NCBI RefSeq assembly: GCF_035552695.1
Contig: NZ_DASZKT010000009.1
Coordinates: forward strand, 27,286-91,285
Length of the DNA: 64,000 nucleotides
Direction: 5' to 3'
Origin: Actinospica sp035552695
Lineage (GTDB): Bacteria; Actinomycetota; Actinomycetes; Streptomycetales; Catenulisporaceae
Part shown: in pieces, positions 50,967 to 60,330 of the stretch
Layout: each line of letters starts with the position of its first letter
How positions within the stretch are numbered: position 1 is the stretch's first letter
Made by a program: the position numbers and the translations under genes
Notes under the pieces: model-generated
What the model was told of the DNA's origin: nothing
Database searches by the model: none
The model's input: only the letters and a program-made list of their open reading frames with translations

Positions 50967-53900
50967 CTATCCGCGCAATCGCAACCCCTGCGGTGTCAGC
51001 GAGAATCCGGCCTGCACGAGCAGCGCCGCCGGACCGGCGGCTCCGTCCCGTCCGCCGATGCGTGGTCCGCCCTCAGCCGACAACACCGGCACGCCGTCGA
51101 CCGCGCCGACCGTCAGCGCACCGACCCGCCCCGAACGCACCGCGTCGGCCAGCGCGCGGGCCGACGCCTCAAGCACCTCCTGATCCTGATGGAAGGTCAG
51201 GACCGTGCGCCCGCCGCGTTCGACGTACCAGGCGAGTTGCCCGTCGTGCAGCACGACGAGTGCGCCCGCCTTCCGGCCCGGACGATGGCCGAGCTTCGCC
51301 GGCTGAGCGGGCGCCGCACCGCCCTCGGCTGCCGACTCTCGTCGGTGCGGCCAATCGACAGCCGCGCCATACGCGTTCGCCGGATCGGTCGCGGCGAGCA
51401 CGATCGTCGCGGGCTGCTCCTTGCGGCCGCCGAAGCCGCTCGGTTCCGAGCGCAGCCGGTCCACGACGCCGTCCGCCGCGAACTGCGCGGCACCGAGCCC
51501 GTCCACGAAGTAGCCGCGCCGCACCCGCCCCACTTCCTCGAACGCTGACAGCACCCGGTACGCCGCGGAGAAGTTCCCCAGCGCACCGACACCGCCGCGT
51601 TCGGCACCGACCGAGCCTCGGGTGACGAGACCGTAGCGGTCCAGCAGCACCTCCGCCTGAATCTGGGCCAGCTGGGCGAGTTGGGCGGGGGAGAGGCTCG
51701 ACGCGGCGCCATTGGCGGCGGCATCACCGGGAATCGTTGTGAGGCGACGTACCCGAGACCAGCGTCCGGCGGCGCGCGCCGCTTGGACCGTGGTCAGGGA
51801 CTGCTCGGCGCCGGGCAACGGAGCGGAGAGCCGGAGCGAGGCGTACCTTCCCCGCGGTGTCGGCCGCTTCGCGCGATGCGCGGTCTTACCCGCACCGAGC
51901 AGCGCCCGCATCGGAGCGAGCGTGTCGTTGCTGAGATGTCCCGCCCAGAGCAACTCCCACAGCGCGTCGAGTACGCGGTCCGGAGTCGTTTCGATGCCCT
52001 GCTCGTCGAGACGCGACATCAGACCGCGGAAGAACAGCGCGTTCTCTCCCGCGAGCTCCGTGAGGATCCTGCGATGCAGCTCGCCGAAGCTGTCCATCGG
52101 CAGCGGTTCCGGCAGTACGGCGGGCGCGATCGCCGCCGGAGCCAGCGAAACCCAGCCGTCGTCCACGGCCAGCGCGCCCGCACCCGTCCACGACACCTCG
52201 CCGCCCGAGGTCAGCTCGTCGAGCATCGCGGGCTGGTAGTCCGCGACCCGCGCGGGAAGGATCAGCTTCTCCAGCGCCGACGCCGGGACCGGATAGCCGG
52301 CGAGTTGTTCAACCGCGCGGAGCACTCCCTCCACGCCGCGCAGCTTCGGCTGGGCCGAGCCCTCGCCGCCGCTTGTCGCGATGACCCCGTGCCACGCGGG
52401 CAGCATTCGGGCGAGCGAGGTCGGCGCGACCGGCTCAGCCTGCTCCCGTAGCGCTGCAACGGTCCGGCGCCTCAGCCTCCGCAGCACCCTGGCATCGCAC
52501 CACTGCTCGCCCGAGGTGTCCGGCCGGAAGCCGCCGCGCACCACGCGCTGCTCCGCGGACAGGCGTTCCAGCGCGGCTCTGAGCACCGCCACGCCGAGCC
52601 CGAAGTGCGCCGCCGCGTCCTGCACCGTGAACGGCGCGTGGGTTCGCGCATATCGGGCCACGAGGTCGCCGAGCGGATCCGCCATCGGCTCGGTGAACGC
52701 CTCGGGGACGCCGACCGGCAGCGGGCAGCCGAGCGCGTCGCGCAAACGACCCGCGTCCTCGATCGCCGCCCAACGTTCCTCGCCGGCGATGCGCACCCGG
52801 ATCGCCCGGCGCGTCCGCGCGAGGTCGATCAGCCACTCCTCCGCGATTCCGCGTCGGGCCGCCTCCTCGGTCGACATCGGCCCGAGCAGGCGCAGCAGGT
52901 CGGCCGCGTCCTCGGCGTCCCGCGCGTGCCGCTCCGGCGAGAGGTGCTGCAGCTCCGCCTCGAGCTGGTCGATGATCTCGTTGTCGAACAGATCACGAAG
53001 CTCCGGCTGCCCGAGCAGTTCCGCGAGCAACGACGGGTCCACGGCGAGCGCGGCGGCACGGCGCTCGGCCAGCGGCGAGTCGCCCTCGTACATGAACTGC
53101 GCGATGTAGCCGAACAGCAGGGATTTCGCGAATGGCGAGGGTGCGTGCGTCTCCACCTCGACGATGCGCACCCGCCGCGCTTCGATGTCCCCGAGCAGTT
53201 CGACGAGGCCCGGCAGGTCGAACACGTCCTGCAGGCATTCGCGGACCGTCTCGAGCACGATCGGGAACGAGGCGAACTTGCTCGCCACCGAAAGCAGGTG
53301 CGCGGCACGCTGTCGTTGCTGCCAAAGCGGAACGCGCGCATTCGGCCTGCGGCGCGGCAGCAGCAGAGCCCGGCCCGCGCACTCGCGGAACCGCGCGGCG
53401 AACAGCGCCGAGCCGCCCACCTCGTCCGTCACCAACTGCTCGATCTCCTCGGCGGCGAAGCGCGCGAGCTCCGCCTCGGGCCGTACCGTCGCCGCATCCT
53501 CATCCCAGTCCGCGTCCGGCACACGCAGCACGATGCCGTCGTCCGCGTGCATGACCTGCGCGTCCATGCCGTGCACCGCGCGCAGTCGCGCCCCGATCGC
53601 CAACGCCCACGGTGCGTGCACCTGCGCGCCGAAGGGGGAGTGGATGACCAGGCGCCAGTCGCCGAGCTCATCGTGGAAGCGTTCGACGACGATCGTCCGA
53701 TCGTCCGGGACCAGACCCGTCGCCTCCCGCTGCTCCGTCAAATACGCAAGCAGGTTCCCGGCCGCCCACTCATCGAGCCCCGCTTCGCGCAGCCTGACCT
53801 GCGCCTGCTGCGGTTCGAGGCCGCCGAGCTCGCGGGTGAACGCGCCGAGCGCCCTGCCGAGCTCGAGCGGACGACCGAGCGAGTCGCCGTGCCAGAACGG

Positions 53901-55712
53901 CAGCCGGCCCGGCTGGCCGGGCGCGGGCGAGACAAGCACCCGGTCGTGCGTGATCTCCTCGATCCGCCACGAGCTGGTGCCGAGGGTGAACACATCGCCC
54001 ACCCGCGACTCGTACACCATCTCCTCGTCCAGCTCGCCGACCCGCTTGGCCTGCTTCTGATCCCCGACCAGGAAGACGCCGTACAGGCCGCGATCCGGGA
54101 TCGTGCCGCCCGAGGTGACCGCCAGCCGCTGCGCGCCCGGCCGCCCCTCCACCCGGCCCGCCTCGCGATCCCAGACCAGCCGCGGCCTCAGCTCGGCGAA
54201 CTCATCGCTCGGGTAGCGGCCCGCGAGCATGTCGAGCACGGCCTCGAACACCGACTCGGCCAGGGTCGTGAAGGGCGCGGCCCGGCGGATCGCGGTCAAC
54301 AAGTCAGCCGTCTGCCAAGAATCGACCGCGACCATGGCCACGATCTGCTGCGCCAGCACGTCCAGCGGGTTGCGCACGGTGTGCACGGACTCGATCTGGC
54401 CTCCGCGCATCCGCTCCGCGACCACCGCTGCCTGCAGCAGGTCCCCACGGAACTTCGGGAAGATCACGCCACGGCTGACCGCGCCCACCTGGTGCCCGGC
54501 CCGGCCCACGCGCTGCAGGCCGGAGGCGACCGAGGGCGGCGACTCCACCTGGACGACCAGGTCGACGGCTCCCATGTCGATACCGAGCTCGAGGCTCGAT
54601 GTCGCCACCACGGCCGGCAGCAGGCCCGCCTTCAACGCCTCCTCGACCTCGGCCCGCTGCTCCTTGGACACCGAGCCGTGGTGCGCCCGCGCGAGCAGCG
54701 GCGGCACGCCCTGGACCTGCCCCGCCTCGCCCATCAGTTCGGCGGGCGCACGGCCTCGCCGCGTCTTCTCCTGCTGCGCCGCCTCCGGCGGATGCAGCTC
54801 CGCCCACCGGATCTCGTTCAGCCGGTTGCACAAGCGCTCCGCCAACCGACGCGAGTTGGCGAACACCAGCGTCGACGTGTGCTGCTCGATCAGCTCCGCG
54901 ACACGCTGCTCCACGTGCGGCCAGATCGAGGAACGGTGCCTGCCGCGCTCCTCGGCGGGCACGGACTCGTCATCCAGCGAGGCGATCTCCGCCATGTCCT
55001 CGACCGGCACGACCACCTTCAGATCGAAGATCTTGGCGGAGGGCGGCGCGACCACCACGGCTGCCCGCGGCCCGCCGAGCCAGTTCGCCACCTGCTCGGG
55101 CGGCCGGACCGTCGCCGAGAGGCCGATACGCTGCGCGGGTTCCTTCAGCAGCAGGTCGAGCCGCTCCAGACTGAGCGCGAGATGGGCGCCGCGCTTGGTC
55201 CCGGCGATCGCGTGCACCTCGTCCACGATCACCGTCTCGATTCCGCGCAGCGCCTCCCGCGCCTGCGAGGTGAGCAGCAGGAACAGCGACTCGGGGGTGG
55301 TGATCAGGATGTCCGGCGGCTTGGTGCTGAAGCGGCGGCGCTCGTCGGCCGGCGTGTCCCCGGTGCGCACCGCGACCCGGACGTCCGGCTCCGGCAGCCC
55401 GGTGCGCACCGCCTCCTGGCGCAGCCCGATCAGCGGGGCGCGCAGGTTCCGCTCGACGTCCACACCCAGCGCCTTGAGCGGCGACACATACAGCACCCGG
55501 CAGCGCAGCTTCGGATCCTCGGGCGGCGGCCCGAAGGCCAGCCGGTCCAGCGCGGCGAGGAACGCGGCCAGCGTCTTGCCCGAACCGGTCGGCGCCACGA
55601 CCAGGGCGTTGTGCCCGGCTTGGATCTCCGCCCACGCGCCGAGCTGAGCGGCGGTGGGCTGCGCGAAGGCGGCGCTCAACCAGCGCTGAGTCGGTTCGGC
55701 GAAGTAGTCCAT
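50967..55712 (-). CDS. lhr: Lhr-family ATP-dependent DNA helicase
   Basis: The 1581-residue protein is a superfamily 2 helicase of the large helicase-related (Lhr) family, which unwinds DNA and RNA-DNA hybrids in repair. The RecA domain 1 has PTGSGKT, a DEVH box and LSATVRPPEQV. RecA domain 2 follows (STLVFANSRR, VATSSLELGIDMGAVDLV, QRVGRAGHQ), then winged-helix and the long Lhr-core region (NLLAYLTEQREATG). The C-terminal 600 residues are the actinobacterial Lhr-CTD extension. Length is typical. ATG 55712 begins the conserved N-terminus. It is near the SOS-box gene, but not in its operon. Confidence 0.95.
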   Translation of the reverse strand: MDYFAEPTQRWLSAAFAQPTAAQLGAWAEIQAGHNALVVAPTGSGKTLAAFLAALDRLAFGPPPEDPKLRCRVLYVSPLKALGVDVERNLRAPLIGLRQEAVRTGLPEPDVRVAVRTGDTPADERRRFSTKPPDILITTPESLFLLLTSQAREALRGIETVIVDEVHAIAGTKRGAHLALSLERLDLLLKEPAQRIGLSATVRPPEQVANWLGGPRAAVVVAPPSAKIFDLKVVVPVEDMAEIASLDDESVPAEERGRHRSSIWPHVEQRVAELIEQHTSTLVFANSRRLAERLCNRLNEIRWAELHPPEAAQQEKTRRGRAPAELMGEAGQVQGVPPLLARAHHGSVSKEQRAEVEEALKAGLLPAVVATSSLELGIDMGAVDLVVQVESPPSVASGLQRVGRAGHQVGAVSRGVIFPKFRGDLLQAAVVAERMRGGQIESVHTVRNPLDVLAQQIVAMVAVDSWQTADLLTAIRRAAPFTTLAESVFEAVLDMLAGRYPSDEFAELRPRLVWDREAGRVEGRPGAQRLAVTSGGTIPDRGLYGVFLVGDQKQAKRVGELDEEMVYESRVGDVFTLGTSSWRIEEITHDRVLVSPAPGQPGRLPFWHGDSLGRPLELGRALGAFTRELGGLEPQQAQVRLREAGLDEWAAGNLLAYLTEQREATGLVPDDRTIVVERFHDELGDWRLVIHSPFGAQVHAPWALAIGARLRAVHGMDAQVMHADDGIVLRVPDADWDEDAATVRPEAELARFAAEEIEQLVTDEVGGSALFAARFRECAGRALLLPRRRPNARVPLWQQRQRAAHLLSVASKFASFPIVLETVRECLQDVFDLPGLVELLGDIEARRVRIVEVETHAPSPFAKSLLFGYIAQFMYEGDSPLAERRAAALAVDPSLLAELLGQPELRDLFDNEIIDQLEAELQHLSPERHARDAEDAADLLRLLGPMSTEEAARRGIAEEWLIDLARTRRAIRVRIAGEERWAAIEDAGRLRDALGCPLPVGVPEAFTEPMADPLGDLVARYARTHAPFTVQDAAAHFGLGVAVLRAALERLSAEQRVVRGGFRPDTSGEQWCDARVLRRLRRRTVAALREQAEPVAPTSLARMLPAWHGVIATSGGEGSAQPKLRGVEGVLRAVEQLAGYPVPASALEKLILPARVADYQPAMLDELTSGGEVSWTGAGALAVDDGWVSLAPAAIAPAVLPEPLPMDSFGELHRRILTELAGENALFFRGLMSRLDEQGIETTPDRVLDALWELLWAGHLSNDTLAPMRALLGAGKTAHRAKRPTPRGRYASLRLSAPLPGAEQSLTTVQAARAAGRWSRVRRLTTIPGDAAANGAASSLSPAQLAQLAQIQAEVLLDRYGLVTRGSVGAERGGVGALGNFSAAYRVLSAFEEVGRVRRGYFVDGLGAAQFAADGVVDRLRSEPSGFGGRKEQPATIVLAATDPANAYGAAVDWPHRRESAAEGGAAPAQPAKLGHRPGRKAGALVVLHDGQLAWYVERGGRTVLTFHQDQEVLEASARALADAVRSGRVGALTVGAVDGVPVLSAEGGPRIGGRDGAAGPAALLVQAGFSLTPQGLRLRG

Positions 55713-55759
55713 GACCCCATGGTGCACGCCGCCACCGACAAAAGCCGTGGTAGCGGAAA

Positions 55760-55817
55760 TGGATGTACCGAAAAGACATATCCGAACGGGGAATCCGGTG
55801 TCTTTTCGGTACATCCA
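55760..55817. other. 19-bp perfect inverted repeat between lhr and the long chaplin gene
   Basis: TGGATGTACCGAAAAGACA and its reverse complement TGTCTTTTCGGTACATCCA are separated by 20 bases. The arms are AT-richer than the surroundings and lack a T-run. Terminator, operator or protein-binding hairpin are all possible. Confidence 0.75.
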
Positions 55818-55850
55818 CTCTCCCCGAACCCGTCGGGGGGCGCGTTACGG

Positions 55851-56702
55851 CTAGTGCCGGTGCGTCAGGTGCCGCAGGGTCGAGACCCGCTTGCGCAGGA
55901 TCAGGCCGCTGCCGCCGAGCACGCTCGCGCCGAGCGGCGTGACGACCTTCGAAGCGCCCGAACCGGTCTCCGCGAGCGTGCCGGAACCCTTGAACGGCTT
56001 GTGCTTGTGCGTCGACGCCGGCGAGACGTGCTTGGGCGGCGTGGCCGGCGGGGTGGGGTGGCTCGGCGGCGTCGGGTGGCAGCCGCACGGGTGGCCGGGG
56101 ACGGTCGGCGTGCCACCGTTGCCGCAGTTGTTGCCGGTGACGGAGTCGAGGATGCCGATGACCGAGACGTCGTTGCCGCACGCGTTGACCGGCACGCTCA
56201 CCGGAACCTGCACGGTGTTGCCCGAGCCGGCGCCGGGCGAGTGGCTCGAGCCGCCGTTCGCGCTGCTCCCGGCCGAGCCGGAACCCGAGCCGTTCGAGCA
56301 GTTGTTGTGCGAGGCGCTGTCGCCCACGCCCGCGCCGCTGACGGAGTTGCCGCAGACATTGACCGGGATGCTGACGGGGATCTGGATCAGGTTGCCCGAG
56401 CCGACGCCGGGGGAGTGGCTCGCCCCGCCGTTGGCCGTGCTGCCGGTCGAGCCCGCGTTCGTGCAGCTGTTGCCGGACGCCGAGTCGAGGATGCCCACGA
56501 CCGAGATGCTGTTGCCGCAGATGTTGATCGGGATGCTGACCGGAATCTGGATCAGATTGCCGGACAGGATGCCCGGGGAGTCGGCCGTGCCGCCGCTCGC
56601 GGCGGTGTCGGCCTGAGCGACGCCCATACCGAGGCCGCCGATCAGCAGACCGCCGGTGGTCATTCCGAGGACGACTCGCCGCTTCGTCGAGTGATGCATC
56701 AA
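55851..56702 (-). CDS. Long chaplin with three chaplin domains and sortase signal
   Basis: The 283-residue secreted protein has a signal peptide (cut near VAQA-DT). Three chaplin domains lie at about 41-82, 95-136 and 154-194, each with two Cys (62/80, 117/135, 175/193). A Pro/His spacer follows, then a cell-wall sorting signal LAETG (243-247), a hydrophobic span and a basic tail. Chaplins coat aerial hyphae and spores with amyloid fibres; long ones anchor the layer to the wall. Streptomyces long chaplins usually have two domains, so the third is notable. ATG 56702 follows AGGGG. Confidence 0.93.
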   Translation of the reverse strand: MMHHSTKRRVVLGMTTGGLLIGGLGMGVAQADTAASGGTADSPGILSGNLIQIPVSIPINICGNSISVVGILDSASGNSCTNAGSTGSTANGGASHSPGVGSGNLIQIPVSIPVNVCGNSVSGAGVGDSASHNNCSNGSGSGSAGSSANGGSSHSPGAGSGNTVQVPVSVPVNACGNDVSVIGILDSVTGNNCGNGGTPTVPGHPCGCHPTPPSHPTPPATPPKHVSPASTHKHKPFKGSGTLAETGSGASKVVTPLGASVLGGSGLILRKRVSTLRHLTHRH

Positions 56703-56959
56703 AACCCCTGAGTTGATCGTTCGGGCAGTCGCCCTCTTCCAGATGACAGAAACGAGGTATGACGATCGGGGTTACCGCAAATCGCAGGAATACCGCAGAC
56801 GAGTGATTTCGCGCCTCGTCGTACAACCATCGGAAAGCTCGTCCGTCCGGGATACCCAGAGCCCGGCCACCGTGCATGGGAATGCGGTGGCCGGGCCCGG
56901 GAGAAGCGCCTGTGACCGGGGCCGAGCCGTACGGCCGGCCCCGGCGGCGGGAGCGCCGA

Positions 56960-57199
56960 CTAGTTGTAGTTCTGGCAGTTGTTGCCGAACGCGGAGTCGA
57001 GCAGCCCGATCACCGAGATGCTGTTGCCGCAGGCGTTGACCGGAACACTGACCGGAACCTGGATGGTGTTGCCGGACACGACGCCCGGAGAGTGCTGGGC
57101 GAAGCCGTGCGCGGTGGTGTCGGCCATGGCCGCACCGGCGCCCACGACGACCAGGGCGCCGGTGACACCGGACAGCGCGGCGATCTTCTTGACGTTCAT
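56960..57199 (-). CDS. Short chaplin
   Basis: The 79-residue secreted protein has a signal peptide (MNVKKIAALSGVT, cut after AMA) and one chaplin domain with two Cys (NACGNSISVIGLLDSAF and NNCQ). Short chaplins assemble into the hydrophobic aerial-hypha rodlet layer and are wall-bound through long chaplins. ATG 57199 follows CAAGGAGG. It is 257 bases upstream of the long chaplin gene on the same strand. Confidence 0.93.
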   Translation of the reverse strand: MNVKKIAALSGVTGALVVVGAGAAMADTTAHGFAQHSPGVVSGNTIQVPVSVPVNACGNSISVIGLLDSAFGNNCQNYN

Positions 57200-57680
57200 G
57201 AACAGTCCTCCTTGTCGCGGCCGTCGTGACCGCGGCATGCGTAACAGGGCAGTGGCCGCGTCGAGCCGGATCTGGTTTTCGCATCCGATCCGCCTCGGGC
57301 CACGCAGAGGGAAACGACGCCGGCGCCCCGGGGGTACGGAACTTTTCAGATCGTCCTTCTTTAAGGGGAACGAATAATCATCCTGCTGCCGACTGACGGG
57401 TTGTCCACTGACCGGTAATCAAAAAATCTTCCCTGCTCAATGAACATCCGCCCGTTCGCATGTGTGGCGGATGGGAAGCCGGGGTACCACTCGGGGCAAG
57501 GTCGTGGCCCTCCCCTGCCGTTTCCCAGTGCCTGCCACCGTCCCGCTACGCTGGGCGAGGGCGGACGGCGCGTCGGGGTCCGTACACCGGGGAAAACCGG
57601 TAGCGTGGGCTGCGACACTCGATTGAGTGAATTGTGCTACCCGTCTCGACACGGGCCGCAGTGGAGAGAGGAGGCGTTCG
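57200..57680. other. Divergent short-chaplin/sepF intergenic region (480 bp)
   Basis: No gene is apparent. It is AT-richer than its surroundings near 57345-57440 and contains a hairpin (CATCCGCC/GGCGGATG, near 57445-57475). It must carry the promoters of both neighbours. Confidence 0.5.
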
Positions 57681-58052
57681 ATGGTTTCGAGCCGCAGGGC
57701 CACGGCCCCGCATCTGGTTCCGGTCGATGACGGCGAGCGGTGGTACGGGGATGGAGAGGAAGCTGCCGGGATCGGCCAGCGGATCGCCACCGTCCGGCCG
57801 CACAGCTTCACCGACGCCAAGGTGATCGGTGAGTACTTCCGCGCCGGCGTTCCCGTCATCATGAACCTCGCCGACCTGGAAGAGTCCGACGCCAAGCGCA
57901 TCGTGGACTTCGCCTCCGGCCTGATCTTCTCGCTGCGCGGCGGAATAGAGCGTGTCGCGGCCCGGGTGTTCCTGCTGACCCCGGCGGGCCTGGAGATCGT
58001 GGACGGCGCGGACAACCCGTCCCAGGACCCCGGGTTCTTCAACCAGGGCTGA
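57681..58052 (+). CDS. SepF-like protein (paralogue outside the dcw cluster)
   Basis: The 123-residue protein contains a SepF/DUF552 domain (HSFTDAKVIGEYFRAGVP, VIMNLADLEESDAKRIVDF, then GGIERVAARVFLLTP). SepF links FtsZ to the membrane. This copy lies beside chaplins, not ftsZ, and lacks a clear N-terminal membrane-binding helix. It resembles the Streptomyces SepF-like paralogues (SflA/SflB) with developmental roles. ATG 57681 has GAGAGGAGG. A strong terminator follows. Confidence 0.85.
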   Translation: MVSSRRATAPHLVPVDDGERWYGDGEEAAGIGQRIATVRPHSFTDAKVIGEYFRAGVPVIMNLADLEESDAKRIVDFASGLIFSLRGGIERVAARVFLLTPAGLEIVDGADNPSQDPGFFNQG

Positions 58053-58105
58053 GCCCGGCCCCGGCGCGGGGATTGGTGGAGTCCGGCGTGCCGAGAAGAG
58101 ACTTC

Positions 58106-58148
58106 CGGCTGTGTCCGCGAGCGATGTCTTCGCTCGCGGACACAGCCG
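58106..58148 (+). terminator. Terminator after the sepF-like gene
   Basis: A perfect 19-bp stem (CGGCTGTGTCCGCGAGCGA) with a five-base loop, followed by TGTTTATTT. Confidence 0.9.
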
Positions 58149-58214
58149 TGTTTATTTCTGACGAATGCTCAGATCTCGTTGAGTGATTCTCGATTGGAGT
58201 ATTCCTCGGATCAT

Positions 58215-58865
58215 TCAGCCGATTCCGTTGCAGTCCAGCGCTGTCGGAATCGGGATACCCTCCGCGAGGTCCGGTGCCGGACGAACGGGGCCACGCTGAA
58301 CGGAGACCGGAATCGTGCCCGCCCAGAACGGGCCGTCGAGGTCGGATTCGTCGTCCGCGACATTGTCCGCCCGGCTCTTGAGCGAGACCGCTTCGAGCTT
58401 GAGCGCGATGATCGCGGTCGCCGCGTCCTCCTTGGCCGTGGGCGGCCGGGATTCATCGGATCGCCCGGGGTGCATCTTCTCGATCAGGGCGCGCATGGCC
58501 GCGAGCCGCTCCTCGGGATCCCGCACGACGCGCGCCTCCCCGTGCGCGACGACGCTGCGATAGCCGACCGAGTGGTGCATCCACGATCGGGCCAGTACGA
58601 GCGCGTCGATCAGCGTGACGGTGACGCAGATCGGCTCGCCGTCGAGCAATGCGAAGCGTCCACCGGTGGATCCGTGCACGTATATCGTCTCGCCCTCGCG
58701 AGCGTGCATCGTGGGCAGGCTCACCGGCCGGCCGTCGCGGACGAAGGCGACGTGGCAGTGCAGCGCCTCATCGAGTACAGCGTGGACGGCGGCCGTGTCG
58801 TAGCTCGCGCGATCGCGATATCTGGTCGGCGTGGACAGTTCCTTGGCGGCGTAGACTTGCGTCAT
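58215..58865 (-). CDS. Pyridoxamine 5'-phosphate oxidase-family (FMN split-barrel) protein
   Basis: The 216-residue protein has the split-barrel core of PNPOx-like flavoproteins (HCHVAFVRDGRPVSLPT, YVHGSTGGRF, YRSVVAHGEARVV). FMN-binding residues look plausible, but the family also contains F420 and haem-linked members. It is divergent from a MocR regulator, which are often linked to vitamin B6 genes, so a PLP-related or detoxification role is likely but not proved. ATG 58865; TAGGAC lies six bases upstream. Confidence 0.85.
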   Translation of the reverse strand: MTQVYAAKELSTPTRYRDRASYDTAAVHAVLDEALHCHVAFVRDGRPVSLPTMHAREGETIYVHGSTGGRFALLDGEPICVTVTLIDALVLARSWMHHSVGYRSVVAHGEARVVRDPEERLAAMRALIEKMHPGRSDESRPPTAKEDAATAIIALKLEAVSLKSRADNVADDESDLDGPFWAGTIPVSVQRGPVRPAPDLAEGIPIPTALDCNGIG

Positions 58866-58867
58866 GG

Positions 58868-58885
58868 TTATGTCCTAGTACATAA
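58868..58885. promoter_or_regulatory. Operator/promoter palindrome between PNPOx-like gene and MocR gene
   Basis: TTATGT-CCTAGT-ACATAA (6-base spacer) lies between the two divergent start codons and overlaps their likely -10 boxes. It is a probable MocR binding site, so one protein would control both genes. Confidence 0.65.
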
Positions 58886-58893
58886 TGTTGATT

Positions 58894-60330
58894 GTGTCAG
58901 AACAATCTCTCTGGTGGGAACGCTACAAGCTGGCCGGGGCAGGCGCAAGCGAGATCGCCTCGTCGGTCGAGGCTGCCCTCACCGCGGGCCTGCTCAGCCC
59001 AGGTGAGTCGCTGCCGCCGGTGCGCGACCTGGCCGAGCGGCTCGGCGTCAACCCGAACACCGTCGCCTCGGCATACCGCGCCCTGCGTGATCGGGGCACG
59101 GTTGAGACGCGCGGCCGCGCCGGGACCCGGGTGCGTGACCGCCCCGGTCGAAGCGAGCGGAACCGTTCGTATGCCATGCCGGAGGGAGTGCGGGATCTGA
59201 CCTCGGGTGAGCCGGATCCAGCCCTGCTGCCGCAGCTGGCCCCGCCCACCCACATCGACGTCTCGCATTACCGGTACGGCGCGTCGACCGAGTCCGCGTT
59301 GGAGGAGCAGCTCAGGCGCCGCCTGGCTCGAAACTTCGACGTGCGAGCTGCGAAAGCGCACAGCTTTCACGGAGCGACTGATCGAACTGACGCGACGTCG
59401 GCCACAGTGGCTGAGCTGGTGACACAGGCGAAGCTGGTGCCGGTCTTCGGCGCACTGGACGGAGTCGATCGCTTGCTGGCGACTCACACCAGGCCCGGTG
59501 ACAAGGTCGCGATCGAAGACCCGGCATGGGGAAACCTGCTCGATCTCGTGGCCGCGCGCGGAATCACGGCACAGCCGATGCGCATCGACGACGAGGGCCC
59601 GGACCCCGTGGACCTACGCGCCGCGCTGGCGGCGGGAGTCCGCGCGGTGATCGTGACGACGCGGGCGCAGAACCCGTATGGAGCAGTCGTGTCACCGCGC
59701 CGTGCGGCGATGCTTCGTGCGGAGCTCGCCGCATATCCAGACGTGCTGACGATCGACGATGATCACGGCGCCGATCTGACCCCTGGGGCACCGCAGGTGC
59801 TTTGCGGCGCGACACACCAGTGGGCCTATCTTTACTCGGCGTCGAAGGCGTACGGCCCAGACCTTCGTATTGCAGTGCTGGTCGGGGACGAAGACTCGGC
59901 CGACCGCGTCGCCGGCCAACTGCGGCACACGTCGCGACGTGTCTCGGGCGTGATGCAGAACCTGTGGGCGGCCGCGTTGGCGGACGCGAAGCACGACGCG
60001 GTGCTGGCCAAGGCCGCTCAGACGTACGCGGCAAACCGCGAGGCGCTGATCGGCGAGCTCGCGCGGCGCGGTGTTACGGCACACGGCGAGACCGGACTCA
60101 ACGTCTGGATCCCCGTCCCAGACGAGACCGCCGCGGCGACCGGCCTACTCGCGCGCGGCTGGGCCGTGGCGCCCGGCTCCTGGTTCCGCGTACGCAGCGG
60201 ACCCGGCATCCGCGTGACCATCGCCGGCCTCCGCCCCGGCGAGGCCCCCGAACTCGCCGAAGCCGTCGCCGGCGCACTCCGCCGCGGCGGCGCCGGCAGG
60301 TCCTCCGCAAGCGACACGGTGCAAGTGTGA
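58894..60330 (+). CDS. MocR-type regulator: GntR HTH fused to PLP aminotransferase-like domain
   Basis: The 478-residue protein has a GntR winged helix-turn-helix (about 20-80: LPPVRDLAERLGVNPNTVASAYRAL) and a fold-type I aminotransferase domain with the PLP lysine in YSASKAYGPDLR. MocR proteins sense PLP or amines. GTG 58894 is preferred over ATG 58885 because CATAAT lies seven bases upstream (leaderless), and the ATG overlaps that box. It is divergent from the PNPOx-like gene and probably controls it. Confidence 0.9.
   Translation: MSEQSLWWERYKLAGAGASEIASSVEAALTAGLLSPGESLPPVRDLAERLGVNPNTVASAYRALRDRGTVETRGRAGTRVRDRPGRSERNRSYAMPEGVRDLTSGEPDPALLPQLAPPTHIDVSHYRYGASTESALEEQLRRRLARNFDVRAAKAHSFHGATDRTDATSATVAELVTQAKLVPVFGALDGVDRLLATHTRPGDKVAIEDPAWGNLLDLVAARGITAQPMRIDDEGPDPVDLRAALAAGVRAVIVTTRAQNPYGAVVSPRRAAMLRAELAAYPDVLTIDDDHGADLTPGAPQVLCGATHQWAYLYSASKAYGPDLRIAVLVGDEDSADRVAGQLRHTSRRVSGVMQNLWAAALADAKHDAVLAKAAQTYAANREALIGELARRGVTAHGETGLNVWIPVPDETAAATGLLARGWAVAPGSWFRVRSGPGIRVTIAGLRPGEAPELAEAVAGALRRGGAGRSSASDTVQV

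Noticed and set aside
52605..56711. A 1368-codon plus-strand open frame opposite lhr
   Set aside because: It is an antisense shadow of the helicase gene, with Arg/His/Gln-rich low-complexity sequence and no domain; such frames are common in very GC-rich DNA.
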